Of a stretch of DNA of 33,885 nt, positions 9,985 to 20,600 are shown piece by piece. Below the pieces are notes generated by a model. That model did not search any database and was not told the origin of the DNA. It worked only from the letters and a program-made list of their open reading frames with translations. The position numbers and the translations under genes were made by a program. The first letter of the stretch is position 1. Every line of letters begins with the position of its first letter. This DNA comes from Auxenochlorella pyrenoidosa (taxonomy: Eukaryota; Chlorophyta; Trebouxiophyceae; Chlorellales; Chlorellaceae): the NCBI GenBank assembly GCA_001430745.1, contig KQ481956.1, positions 364,382 through 398,266 on the forward strand. The letters run 5' to 3'.

Positions 9985-12498
9985 TCAAAACTTGTCTGCC
10001 AGCGGGCCGCTGCGCGGCCACACCAGGTTTTTGAGGAACATGTAGATGGGCAGCAGGAAGTACCAGAAGCCTGCGGGAAGGGGAGGACGGGGGGCAAGAT
10101 GGGCTGCAGGGGCAGCAGGCGCTAGAGTCTGCATGGAAAGGAGGTGGATAGCACAGTGGAGGAGCTTTGATGAATAGAGGCTCTGGCTGGCTGGCAACAC
10201 CAAGTCGCATGGCCAAGCAAGCCAGAAGGCCCGGATGTCGTGCACAGCAGCGGCACGGCATGCCCGGCAACCGCCCAGCCCCGCCTGCGCAGCCCCCACG
10301 CACCTCCCACGCTGCCCAGCACCACGCGCAGCACAAAGGCCAGCGGGTTGGTGTTGGGCCGGGCTGACACCTCGGCCTTGGGGCCCAGCTCCAGGGGTGA
10401 GGGGCCCGCCGCCGGCTTGCGCGCGGTGACGGAGCAGCCCATGATGAGGCCGTGGCGCCGCACGCCGCGGTACCAGGAGGGGCCGATGCGCTTCAGCTGG
10501 ATGTCGGTGAAGCCGGCGGCGGTGAACCACTGCCGGGGGGGGGGGGGGGGAAGGGGCACACGCATGGGCATAAAGCTCACACATTCGAGGGGTGTGCCGC
10601 TGCAGTGGCGCTGCCCAACTGCAGGTGTCTTGCCCGGCAGCAGCCGCTGCTGGTGGGGGGAAGGCCCGGGCGCGAGGCACCCCGCCCCACCTGGATGTAC
10701 TCCTCCTCCGTGGGGAAGAGCATCCACAGGTCGGCCATGGTGCGGGAGATGGGGTGGGTGGGGTGCACGGGGCCTACGGGAGGCGGCAGCCCGCAGCCGC
10801 GGCTGGGTGAGCGCAGCCAGACCTGAAGGAGCTCCGCCTCAAGCCAGAGCAGCAAGACAGCCGGCCGGCCTGGGCTTAACTCCCAGCCTGTCCGTGGTGA
10901 CTTGACACACGCCAGCAGCCCGGCATCCCGCTCCCGAGCCCCCCGCCTGGCACCCACCAATCATGCAGGCCACGCCGCCCGGCTTCAGCACGCGGTACGC
11001 CTCGCAGATGCCGCGCTGCGGCTCGGGCCAGTACTCTGCGGGCAGGGCAGGGCAGGGGTGAGCATGGCGGCACGGCTCAGCAGGCACCATGCACTCGCCA
11101 GCAGGGGATATGGTTGCAAGGCAAGCCCTGCTGGGCAGGCTGCACGCCCAGCTTTGCTTGGGGCAGCGCGGCACCAGGCAGGCTGGGCAGCGGCTCACCA
11201 ATGCTGCCTGCCGACACGTAGCGGTCAAAGGTGTCGGCCTCAAAGGGCAGGTCCTCGGCGTCGCCCTGCGGGTCGCAACGGTAAAGCTGGGACACTGAGA
11301 GGCTCACAGGGCACACAGGGCAGGCAGGCAAGCGAGGGCCAGGCGGGCAGGGGGGATGTACACGAGCAACATGGGGGCGCCCTGGGGCCAGGGCTGCCCA
11401 GCCCACCTCCATGATCGTCACCCCCTTCAGGTCCGCCTTTGTCCGCGCCTTGTCCAGCTGCAGAGGCGAGGCGGGCAGCCCATGGGTGCGTGGCTGGTGG
11501 CCCGCGCCGGTGCGACACTGCCCACCATGCAAGCCCAGCGCGGCAGCAGGTGCGCGCAAGCATGCCTCACTCCTCAGAAAGATCTGCGGGCAGCAGAGCG
11601 CGCGGGGCAGCACCCCACCTGCTGCGGCGACTGGTCGATGAGGGTGATGTTGGCGGGGGGGATGCCGGCCTTGACGACGCCCTGCGTGCAGAAGCCGGTG
11701 CCGCCGCCAACGTCCACCACCTGCAGCCAGGTGGGGGCGGCCTCCCTGGTGTTGGCGGGGCAAAGACGGGTGTGGAGGCCGGCCACAGGCGTGGGCATTC
11801 CACCCAACGCGCACTGCTGTTCCCGTGCCGCTGCAGGCCCCGCGCCGACATGCCTTGAGGTCGGGCGAGTCCAGCTGCGCCACCGACAGCGCGTCCTCCC
11901 GCATGTCGGTGGTCCAGTGGCCGGGGTTCACGATGTAGTCGTACACCTGGCGGGGGGGGGAGGGGGGGGGGAGCGCGCGCTGGGGTTCAGGGGGTTCAGG
12001 GGGTGTTCAGGGTGGTGGGACACAGGGCTGGGGTGCAGGCGGTGCCGCATGCGCATGTGCCCGGTAACCAGTTGCCCACCAAGCCTGCGCGCAGCGCAAG
12101 GCAAGGCAACGCAACCAGTGGCCAAGCCTCACTTGCGACAGGAAGGCATAGAACACCTTGGCCTCGTTCTTGTGCTGCGGCACAGGGCAGGCGATGGAAG
12201 GGTGGTTGGTGGATGGCTCGGGCTGCAGACAGGCCTGCATTCAATGATTCACGCTGACAGCTGCAGATGTCTTCCACAAGGTCAATCCACACCGCCGGCA
12301 TCCCACCTGGATGAGGCGCGGCTTGCTGCTGAAGTCGCGTGTGTATGTCGGCGCCCCCGCCGACACCCGGAGACCGGCCCTGTCGCGTCGGCGGCGATCG
12401 GGCGCGACCATCGGCGCTGCGGCGATCTTGCGAGGTGCCAGGGCGGGCCGGGAGGGCCCCAGCTGTTGCTGCAGCTGCCGCTGGGGAGCGACGGCCAT
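9985..12498 (-). CDS. VTE3: MPBQ/MSBQ methyltransferase, chloroplast
   Basis: Known role: SAM-dependent methylation of 2-methyl-6-phytyl- and 2-methyl-6-solanesyl-benzoquinol in tocopherol and plastoquinone synthesis at the chloroplast inner envelope. Exons: 12307-12498, 12133-12174, 11854-11946, 11619-11720, 11407-11457, 11199-11265, 10958-11035, 10691-10773, 10304-10529 and 9985-10070; all phases match, 339 residues. The first about 50 residues are Arg/Ala/Ser-rich and transit-peptide-like. The catalytic domain matches plant VTE3: VYDYIVNPGHWTTDMREDAL, SAM motif I VVDVGGGTGF, EGDAEDLPF, RYVSAGSIEYWPEPQRGI, MLFPTEEEYIQWF and RIGPSWYRGVRRHGLIMGCS. The C-terminal FWYFLLPIYMFLKNLVW is the expected membrane anchor. 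Intron 3 has a GC donor (AAG|GCATGT). Confidence 0.96.
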
Positions 12499-13040
12499 GA
12501 TCGCAGTGACTTTACAGCTTGCAGCAGATTTCTGGTTACTGGAAGGCTGTGACAGTCGATCGGAAATGCGGCCAAGCAGCTGCGAGGGCAGCAGGGTGCC
12601 TGCATGGGAGGCTGCTTTGCTGGTCTGCTGCGCCTCTTTGGAGGCCTCTGCTGGGCTCGGGTGTCATTCCTCGCGTCCTGATTACCTGCTTGACCTCACT
12701 GAGCTCACCCACGCCCCCATTAGGGCCACAAGCGGCGAGACTCGACCGCCGCCGGCCTCTAGCCTCGCTCCCAAGTCCAGCACTCGAGCGAAACAGCTGC
12801 AAGCAGGGCGGCAGAGCAGCTCCCAGGCCCTCAGGCCTGCAGGGCCTGTGCCGCAGCGGCACCTGATTGGCGGGCAGCGTGCGTGCTGAACCGAGCAGGT
12901 GGCTGTTTGGCTGGGCACGACCGTGGTGCAACACCCCGGCGGTGCCCACAGCGCCACCGGCAGTCGGGGTAGCTGTCCGCCGCTGTGCCGCACGTCAGCT
13001 AGCAGCTGGCCAGCGAGCTCCAGCCGGCTCCAGCAGCTCC
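12499..13040. promoter_or_regulatory. Divergent intergenic region between VTE3 and the DWNN gene
   Basis: 542 bases between opposed start codons; both promoters and 5' UTRs must lie here. Open frames in it show no domain. An in-frame ATG exists upstream at 12867, but the DWNN fold starts at the chosen ATG (13041). Confidence 0.5.
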
Positions 13041-16000
13041 ATGTCCAGCCAGGTGCGTTACCGCTTCAAGAATGCGGTGGCAGAGGACACGGTGGCCTTT
13101 GATGGCGCCGTCATCCAGATAGGCGATGTCAAGCGCCTCATTGCCATCAAGCGGGGGCTGGGCGCCGAGGGCGCCGCGGAGCTCACGCTGTTTGACCCCT
13201 CCACCAGCGAGGAGCACACCGATGATGCCAAGGTGGTGCCCCGCAACACCCTGGTGCTGGTCAAGCGAGCACCGGCAGCGCGGTTCAAGCCGCTGTCCTC
13301 AGCGGCAGGCGGCGCAGTCGCTCCTTCCCCCGCCGCAGCGCCAGCACCCGCAAACGGCCAGCAGCAGTCGGGGGCTGCGCCGCCAGCAGCAGCAGCAGAG
13401 GCAGACGAGTTTGGCGGCGACTACTACAGCGAGAAGCCCATGCCAGCGCTGGTGGCAGAGGATGAGGATGCAGCACTGGCCAGCCGGCTGCAGGGGACAG
13501 CACAGCAGTGGCAGCGCGAGGTGCGGCAGGGCGCGCTGCGTGGCCGCGGCCGCGGCCGAGGCGGTGGCAGCGGCGTCCCCTACGACTACCGCTGCCCAAG
13601 GTGAGCGCTGGGGGCATTGTACTTGGGGGCTGCCAGCCGAGGCTGTGGCTTTGGGCAGTGCGCCTCAGCCGTCATGACTGCTGCCCATGGCTCTCACGCG
13701 AGGGCACCTGGTGTCTGCTGTGCCCAGCCTCGCTCTTGTATTTCCCATTCCCACCTCAACCCCTCACCCCACTCTGCCTCTCCCTGTGCCGCCTGCAGGT
13801 GCGAGGCCGTGGCCCAGCACTGGGTGCAGGACTGCCCCACCCAGGGCGACCCCGCATACGACCGCAAGCGCGTGCGCCCGCCCGTGGGCATCCCCATGAC
13901 GCGCCTGGCGCGCTCCGAGGAGGGCGGCCTGGTGCTGCCCGGCGGGCAGATGGGCACGCTGATAGCCAACGAGGATGCGTTTGCGCGGGAGATCCTGGGG
14001 CTGCCCACCGCAGCTGCCCCCGCGCCGCCAGCCGAGCCGCAGCAGGCGCCGGGAGCAGCAGCTGATGCAGCCGCAGGCGAAGCCAAGCCTGCGGTGCTGC
14101 TGCTGGACAACAAGCCGGCAGCAGAGGCGCCAGCAGCAGGAGCAGCAGCAGCAGTGAAGCCTGAGCCTGGCAGCGAGGCGGCAGGGGCTGCTGGCACCAC
14201 AGCGCCTGGCCTGCCTGCAGCCCCCCTCCAGCCGATTGTGCAGCCGCTGCTGGCTGGCGAGGCTGAGCTGGCGCCCCTGACGGCCATGCCGGGCGCAGAC
14301 TTCTTCAGCATGGTCATGCGGTCGGCGCTGCTGCCCCGGGGGCCGCCCGACTTCCTGCGCGCCGCCTTTGACCGGCCCGAGCCCCTGAGCCGCGCAGGCA
14401 AGGACTGGGGGAGGGGTTCTAGGGGAGAGGAGCGTTGCACTTTGCAGGCAGAGGCTGAGAAAGCAGCGCGCCTCTCTCTCTCTGCTTTCGTTCTTTGCAG
14501 CTCTGTTCTTCGCACCCCCTCAGTCTTCCACCAGCTCCTCCAACCAGTGCTGTGCTTTGTGTGCGACTCACAGTTTGCTGGCCCTGTTTTCCCCGCTTGC
14601 TTCCTCACCCTGCCGCAGAGTTTGAGCGCATGCAGGACGACTACCTGGTGAGGTACCGCAGGCCCCCGCTGCGCCGCCCTGAGCCACCACGCCGGCGCAC
14701 CCCCCCGCCACGCCGCACCCCGCCACGGCAGCGCAGCCCGCCACGGCGCCCGCTCGCGCCGCAGCCCAGCCCACCGCGTGATCGGGAGCGGGAGCGCAGC
14801 CGGGAGCGACGGCGCAGCCGCAGCCGGCAGCGAAGCCGTAGCCGGCGCCGCTCACGCAGCCGCACGTCGCGCGAGCGGTATCGCAGCCGCAGTCGCTCAA
14901 GGGAGCGCAGCAGCAGGCCTCCGCCTGCAGTGAAGGATGCCCAAGGCAGCAGCAAGCCGCGGGAAGCCAAGGACTCTGAGAAGGACAAGGTGCGGGGCAG
15001 GGTGGTGTTTAGGTCAAGATGCCATGAAGCCAGGCTCAGCCTGCATGCAGTGCGCTGATGTAGGTGTGCACCAACCTGCTGCAGCTGCTCCTGGACTTGC
15101 TGCCCTGAATGCCAAGCAGTGTCCTCCATCCAGCCCCGCCTTTGCCCGCATCGCCAGCTTGCAAACCTGCCTCCGCACCCTGTTGCTGCCGCAGAGCTCC
15201 AAGTCTGGCCGCAGCGGGCGCGAGGAGCGGTCCCACCGCAGCAGCCGGCCAGAGAAGGGGAGGGAGGAGAGCCGGCGCAAGCGTAGCCGCGAGCGGTCGC
15301 GCAGTCGGGACCGCTCGCGTGAGCAGCGGCGGCGGCGCGAGGAGGAAGTGCCCAAGGAAGATCGCTGGCAGCCGGCGGAAGCCGCGCCGGCAGCTGTGGA
15401 GCCTGCACCCGAGTTGGCGGGCGCTGCTGCGTCCCCTGGCGAGAAGCAGCAGCCTCAGTCCGATGACAAGTCTGGTGGCTACGTCAGGTTAGCTCTGCGT
15501 ACTGCGTGCGCCTCTTGGGCGGCACTGGCCGCCCCCACTATTTCTTTCCCGATGCCCTCTCATCACTATCAGCAAATTATAATGCCCAGGCACCACACTG
15601 TGCGCTGGGTGGGGTCCAACCAGCAGCAGCAACCCTCAGCCCTGAGGAGCTTGCAGCCACCAGGCCAGGGCTGTTTCCGACTAAAGTTCAGCGCTGGCTT
15701 GGCCCCTTCTACCTGCTTGTCCGTGAAGATTGCTCCCTCCCTGCTGATGCTGCCTGCCCGGCGTTGGGGGCGCGTGTGGTGTGCTTCTGTCTTGCATGCA
15801 ACGGGCATGAGAGTTGTCTGCTTGCTAGGTGAGGTGGGGAGCACGGGGAGAAGGCCTCTGCGGTGGCTGAGAGAGCCCAGCCCCCCAGCCAAGGCGCACC
15901 AAAACAACTGAACTGGGCACCACAGCCAGGGATGCCGGCAGGCCAGGGGTTGCCCTGCACCTGGAAAGGCAAACGCTGCACGCACAGCCTACATATTTCC

Positions 16001-17265
16001 AGAAGCTGGGCATGCAACAGCTGGGTTCTCTCACCGCAAGCCCTCCCGGCATGAACCCACATGCGCTCTCTCCACCAAGTCCCCATGTCTCTCCCTCTCT
16101 GGTGTCTTTTGTGTTTGCCTCGCATCGCTCCGCAATCGTCACTTGCCTCAGCCAAATTTTCTGCAGGCCGGGCAGCAAGCAGCCGACGCCACAGCAGCAG
16201 TCCCCTGCAGCAACTGCGCAGCAAGAGCGCCCCTCGCCCAGCCCTGGGCTCGAGGAGGCAGCAGCAGCAGGGGCCGCTGAGCCTGCTCAGGGTGATGATG
16301 TCGAGCGCCAGGCGAACGAGCGCAGCGGCGGCGCTGCTGCTGGAGACACGCCTGCGAAGTGAGCACCAGGATGGCTGGCTGCCGGGCTGCTGCTCCTGCT
16401 GGCTGTCTGGTGGACAGACAGGCTGCCCGCTGCAGGGGGCCCCTGCACGGCCTCCAGCGACCGGCATGCAAGCAGCTCCAGACAGGAGTCCTCCAACCAG
16501 TGCACTGTTCGGCCCCTGCAGGGACAAGAAGGAGAAGCGGCACAAGGAGAAGAAGGAGAAGAAAGAGAAGAAGGAGAAGCGGCACAAGCGGGACAAGAAG
16601 GTGCGCCTGCGCAGGGTAGCGCAGCCAGCCAGCCGTGCTAGTCGGGGGCTGAGGAGGCAGCCAAGCATTGGCAGTTGCGATGCATTTTCCCGATGTGCAG
16701 TTGCCCTGTGTTGATGGCACAAGCGCAGCTCATTGAGTGGGCAGGTTGCTCAAGGCAGTACAGGAGCATGAAGGCAGTGGCTGCCTGGGTCCTGCAGTGA
16801 AGGAAGGCTCCGCATGGCTGTCATCTGAATGCTGCTTTCTCCTGCTGCGTGCCAGCAAAGCAGCAGGCTGCCCAACTTGCGGCACAACCTCAACCACCCC
16901 TTCTGCCGTCGCTCTGCCCTGCTGCCACTCTGCAGGACAAGCACAAGGGCAAGGAGCGGGACAGGTCGCCCAGCAGCGACAGGAAGCAGCAGCAGGAGGA
17001 GCGGGGTGCCCAGGAGGGCCGGCGGGGCAAGGAGCACGCCCCTCCCTCCACTGCAGCAGCACCGGCAGCTGCCAAGCAGCCCAGGCCCTCTGCCAAGGAG
17101 GAGCGGGCAGCAGCAGATGCAGCCAGGCAAGAGCTGCGACGGGCGCCAGCGGAGCGGGACCGCGACCGCAAGCTGTTTGGGACGGCGCTGACGGCGGCGG
17201 TGCGCGACTCGCGGGCAGGGGAGGAGGGGACGCGGCACCGCAGCAGCAAGCGGCACCGTAATTAG
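13041..17265 (+). CDS. RBBP6: DWNN-domain RBBP6/Mpe1-like protein with SR/KE-rich tail, no RING finger seen
   Basis: Relatives (Mpe1, RBBP6, plant PQT3) act in pre-mRNA 3'-end cleavage/polyadenylation and as ubiquitin ligases. Exons: 13041-13600, 13799-14397, 14619-14989, 15195-15487, 16167-16358, 16522-16600 and 16936-17265; 807 residues, phases consistent. The N-terminal ubiquitin-like DWNN domain is clear (MSSQVRYRFKNAVAEDTVAF, IGDVKRLIA, VPRNTLVLVKR). A zinc knuckle follows near residue 185 (CPRCEAVAQHWVQDC, then PTQGDP), but with five residues between Cys2 and His, not the usual four. The RING/U-box expected next in RBBP6 is absent: exon 2 after the knuckle has no cysteine cluster. The tail is Pro/Arg then SR-rich, with RS dipeptides and KEKK repeats. 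Intron 2 uses a consensus GC donor (CAG|GCAAGG). The 679-base intron 4 holds nothing recognised. Confidence 0.88.
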
Positions 17266-17648
17266 GCGCCCCAGTGACAGCACCGGGCCCGTCGTGCTGC
17301 AGCCCTGTAACTCTGCTTCCCAGCATGCTGCTTGCTCAGCTCGTCTCTGGCTTGAGCACTCGAATGCGCTGCCCTGTTCAGCTTGCTCCCTGTTTTGTGC
17401 TCTCATTCGTGATGCCACACGATTCGTACATGTCAAACAAACGATGTTTCACAAGCAATTTCAGGCCAGGGCTGGTGAAGCAAGAGTGCAAAGCGGGTGC
17501 AGAGTCACTGGGCGGGTGCAGGGGTGGCATGCAGGATTGCCACTTTGCAGAGTGAGGGCCCTGCAGGTTGACATGCATCGTGGGGCCCAGCCTTGACAGC
17601 TCGGGGCGGCCGCTGAATGCGGGCAGGCTCACACACTGGGCCGCCGCT
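17266..17648. other. Convergent intergenic region, RBBP6-like (+) and GH51 (-)
   Basis: 383 bases between the two stop codons. It carries TGTAA at 17306-17310 for the plus-strand gene. No TGTAA for GH51 was found, so its signal may differ or lie inside the neighbour. Nothing else recognised. Confidence 0.5.
17306..17310 (+). terminator. TGTAA polyadenylation signal for the RBBP6-like gene
   Basis: TGTAA 41 bases after the stop codon. Confidence 0.5.
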
Positions 17649-20600
17649 TCAGGCAGAGGGCGTCAGGATGCGCAGCCTGAGGATGGTCAGGCTCCACGGC
17701 TCCAGCTCCAGCTCAAACTGCTCGGCCACGCCGCTAACAGAGCTGGCGCGGGGGGACACCTGCGGGGCGGGGGTGTGGGAAGGGCACAGCACGGGATGCC
17801 TCGCACATTTTGACGCCGCTGCAGTGCGAGCCAGCTCCGCAACATGGCACCCCACTGGAATTGAGGATGCAGGGGGAGGCCGCGTGCGGGTGGCAGCGAG
17901 CTGGGTGCAGTCCCATGCTCCGTGCTGGCGCCAGCCAGAGTGCACGAGGGCGCAGCAGGAGAGGAGACTGGGGGAGCGCAGCACGACCACAGCGCCGAGG
18001 GGGCTTGCCTTGGTGGGCGCGTCGAACGAGTTTTCGTCCAGCGGCTGGCTGGAGCCCAGCACCAGCAGCTCTGCGCTGTCGCCCAGCGCCCCCCCCGCCA
18101 GCCCCCGGAAGCGCAGGGAGGTGCGCTGCGGCNNNNNNNNNNNNNNNNNNNNNNNNNNNNNNNNNNNNNNNNNNNNNNNNNNNNNNNNNNNNNNNNNNNN
18201 NNNNNNNNNNNNNNNNNNNNNNNNNNNNNNNNNNNNNNNNNNNNNNNNNNNNNNNNNNNNNNNNNNNNNNNNNNNNNNNNNNNNNNNNNNNNNNNNNNNN
18301 NNNNNNNNNNNNNNNNNNNNNNNNNNNNNNNNNNNNNNNNNNNNNNNNNNNNNNNNNNNNNNNNNNNNNNNNNNNNNNNNNNNNNNNNNNNNNNNNNNNN
18401 NNNNNNNNNNNNNNNNNNNNNNNNNNNNNNNNNNNNNNNNNNNNNNNNNNNNNNNNNNNNNNNNNNNNNNNNNNNNNNNNNNNNNNNNNNNNNNNNNNNN
18501 NNNNNNNNNNNNNNNNNNNNNNNNNNNNNNNNNNNNNNNNNNNNNNNNNNNNNNNNNNNNNNNNNNNNNNNNNNNNNNNNNNNNNNNNNNNNNNNNNNNN
18601 NNNNNNNNNNNNNNNNNNNNNNNNNNNNNNNNNNNNNNNNNNNNNNNNNNNNNNNNNNNNNNNNNNNNNNNNNNNNNNNNNNNNNNNNNNNNNNNNNNNN
18701 NNNNNNNNNNNNNNNNNNNNNNNNNNGGGTGGGGGGGGGGGGGCGCAGAGGTGGCGTGAGTTGGGACATGACCTGCAGGGGCTCAGCACGAACCGGCAAT
18801 GGGAGCAGACCAAGGCGAGTGGAACAGCGAGCAGGATGTCAGGCGGGCCTGTTCTTGACCCGGTGCGGGCAGCAAAACGGCTGGCTGTTGACATAACAGG
18901 ATCCCAGCAGGCCAGTCACCTGGTCGCACGCATCGCTCAGGCACGAGGCAGCGGCGGCCAGGGTGTCTGCTGCCGCTGGGCCCTCCACCTGCAAGCATGC
19001 GGTCAGGGTGAGAGACCATGCAGCAGCCGGCTGCGTGTGCTCAAGCACGCTCCACACTATGCGACATGAGTCGGCCCCCGGCCCCACCCGCGTGTCCAGG
19101 TAGGCGCTGCCCAGGTGGGCCGACAGCAGCTGCTGCACGTGGTAGCTGGGGATGCCAAAGGACCTGCAGCGGGGCGGCGCAAGTACGGGGCAGAGGCGCA
19201 GGGCTGGGCTCGGGATATGTGGCTGCCCAGCATCTGCGTTCAGCGGGGGCAGCCCGCACACGCCCTGGTGCATTCCGGATGACCTGTGGTTGTCCAACAC
19301 AATGAGATTGGTGGGGGAGGTGGAGCTGTGGGCAATGTTGTGAGCCAGCGGGCAGCGTGTGCCAGTGTGGTGTACCGGGCACGCCTGAGTCCCTTCGCTG
19401 CGTGTGCGAGGGGGGCAGAGGAGCAGCAGCCTGCACCAGGCCACATTCCTGCTTGCTACCCCGCTGCTGCGCTGCAGCCCACGCGCTACCCAGCCGTGAA
19501 GCACCGCCCACCTGTGGTTGTCAAACACAATCATGTTGGTGGGCCAGGGGCGCGCATTGGTGTTGACAAGCAGTGGGGCGTACGCGCCTGCGCGGGGCGG
19601 GCACCGGCATGCTGGCAAGTTGCAAGGGGCAGCGGGCAGGATGGCTAAGCACCCATCCTCCTGCAAGAGCGCGCGCGCGCATCCTCGCACATGCCTGCCC
19701 CCGCCATCCTGGGCACCTGCCAGCACGGCGCGGCTGTTGCGCTCCAGCCCCAGCATGAAGCCGGCCTCGGCCACGGCGCCAATCACGTTGCCCTGCCCGC
19801 CGCCATCTGCACGGGGAAGAGCCATCCCCCAGAGGACCGATTTTGTCTGCCTGGATGGACAGCAAGCAGCCAGTACACGCATGTCGGGCACAGGTAGAGC
19901 AGCCCCCCACAACAACGCACTCTGAAATGACACTGCTGGCCGTGAAGCAGCTCCGAGTCGCCCTGCCGCTGCTGTTCTCTGCAGCAAGCGCCAACCAACC
20001 TGTCACTGCGTACTCGCTGGCAAACACAAGGCCGCTGGCGGCCGGGTCCAGGCCGTCAAAGGCTCGGCGCCGCGAAAACATGTCTTGGGGGTTGGTGTAC
20101 ACCTGCGATGGAGGAGGCGGGGGTATGCAGTTTGTGGGGCTACGTTACGAGCTGGCCGAGCAAGCACTGGTGCAGGAACAGGGACTCTGGCACCTGGTTC
20201 AGCAGGTGCACGCCACCTCATCACAGACCCCCACACCCATCCGCATCCGCAATGACCCCCCCCCCCCCCTTTCACATGGTACTCAAACACCTCGGTGGGC
20301 CCGACCCCCCGCAGCTCGGCGCAGTTGGCGATGAGGCGCAGGTGCGGGTGCGCCGCCTTGAGTGCGCCCGCGGGCAGGCAGATTGGACATTGGGGAAATG
20401 CTGAGGCGCCAATTCACGTGCAAACACTCAGTGCCACCCACGGCGTGCCTGCCTGCCTCCCACCTCCACCGTCCATGCTGTTGACATCGACACCCTCTTT
20501 GGCCCTGCGCCGCGCCCCCCCGGGGCGCCCACCATAGAAGGCCAGGTAGTTGGCGGCAAAGTGCGGCTTGTAGTTGACGTCGGGGCGGTCCCAGGGCAGG

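Noticed and set aside
13694..15408. Long minus-strand open frames opposite the RBBP6-like gene
   Set aside because: They lie antisense to a phase-consistent gene with recognised domains; SR/Ala-rich GC-rich coding DNA commonly leaves the opposite strand open.
17617..19987. Very long open frames crossing the N gap on both strands
   Set aside because: They are open only because the N run contains no stop codons; real GH51 exons lie on the minus strand on both sides.
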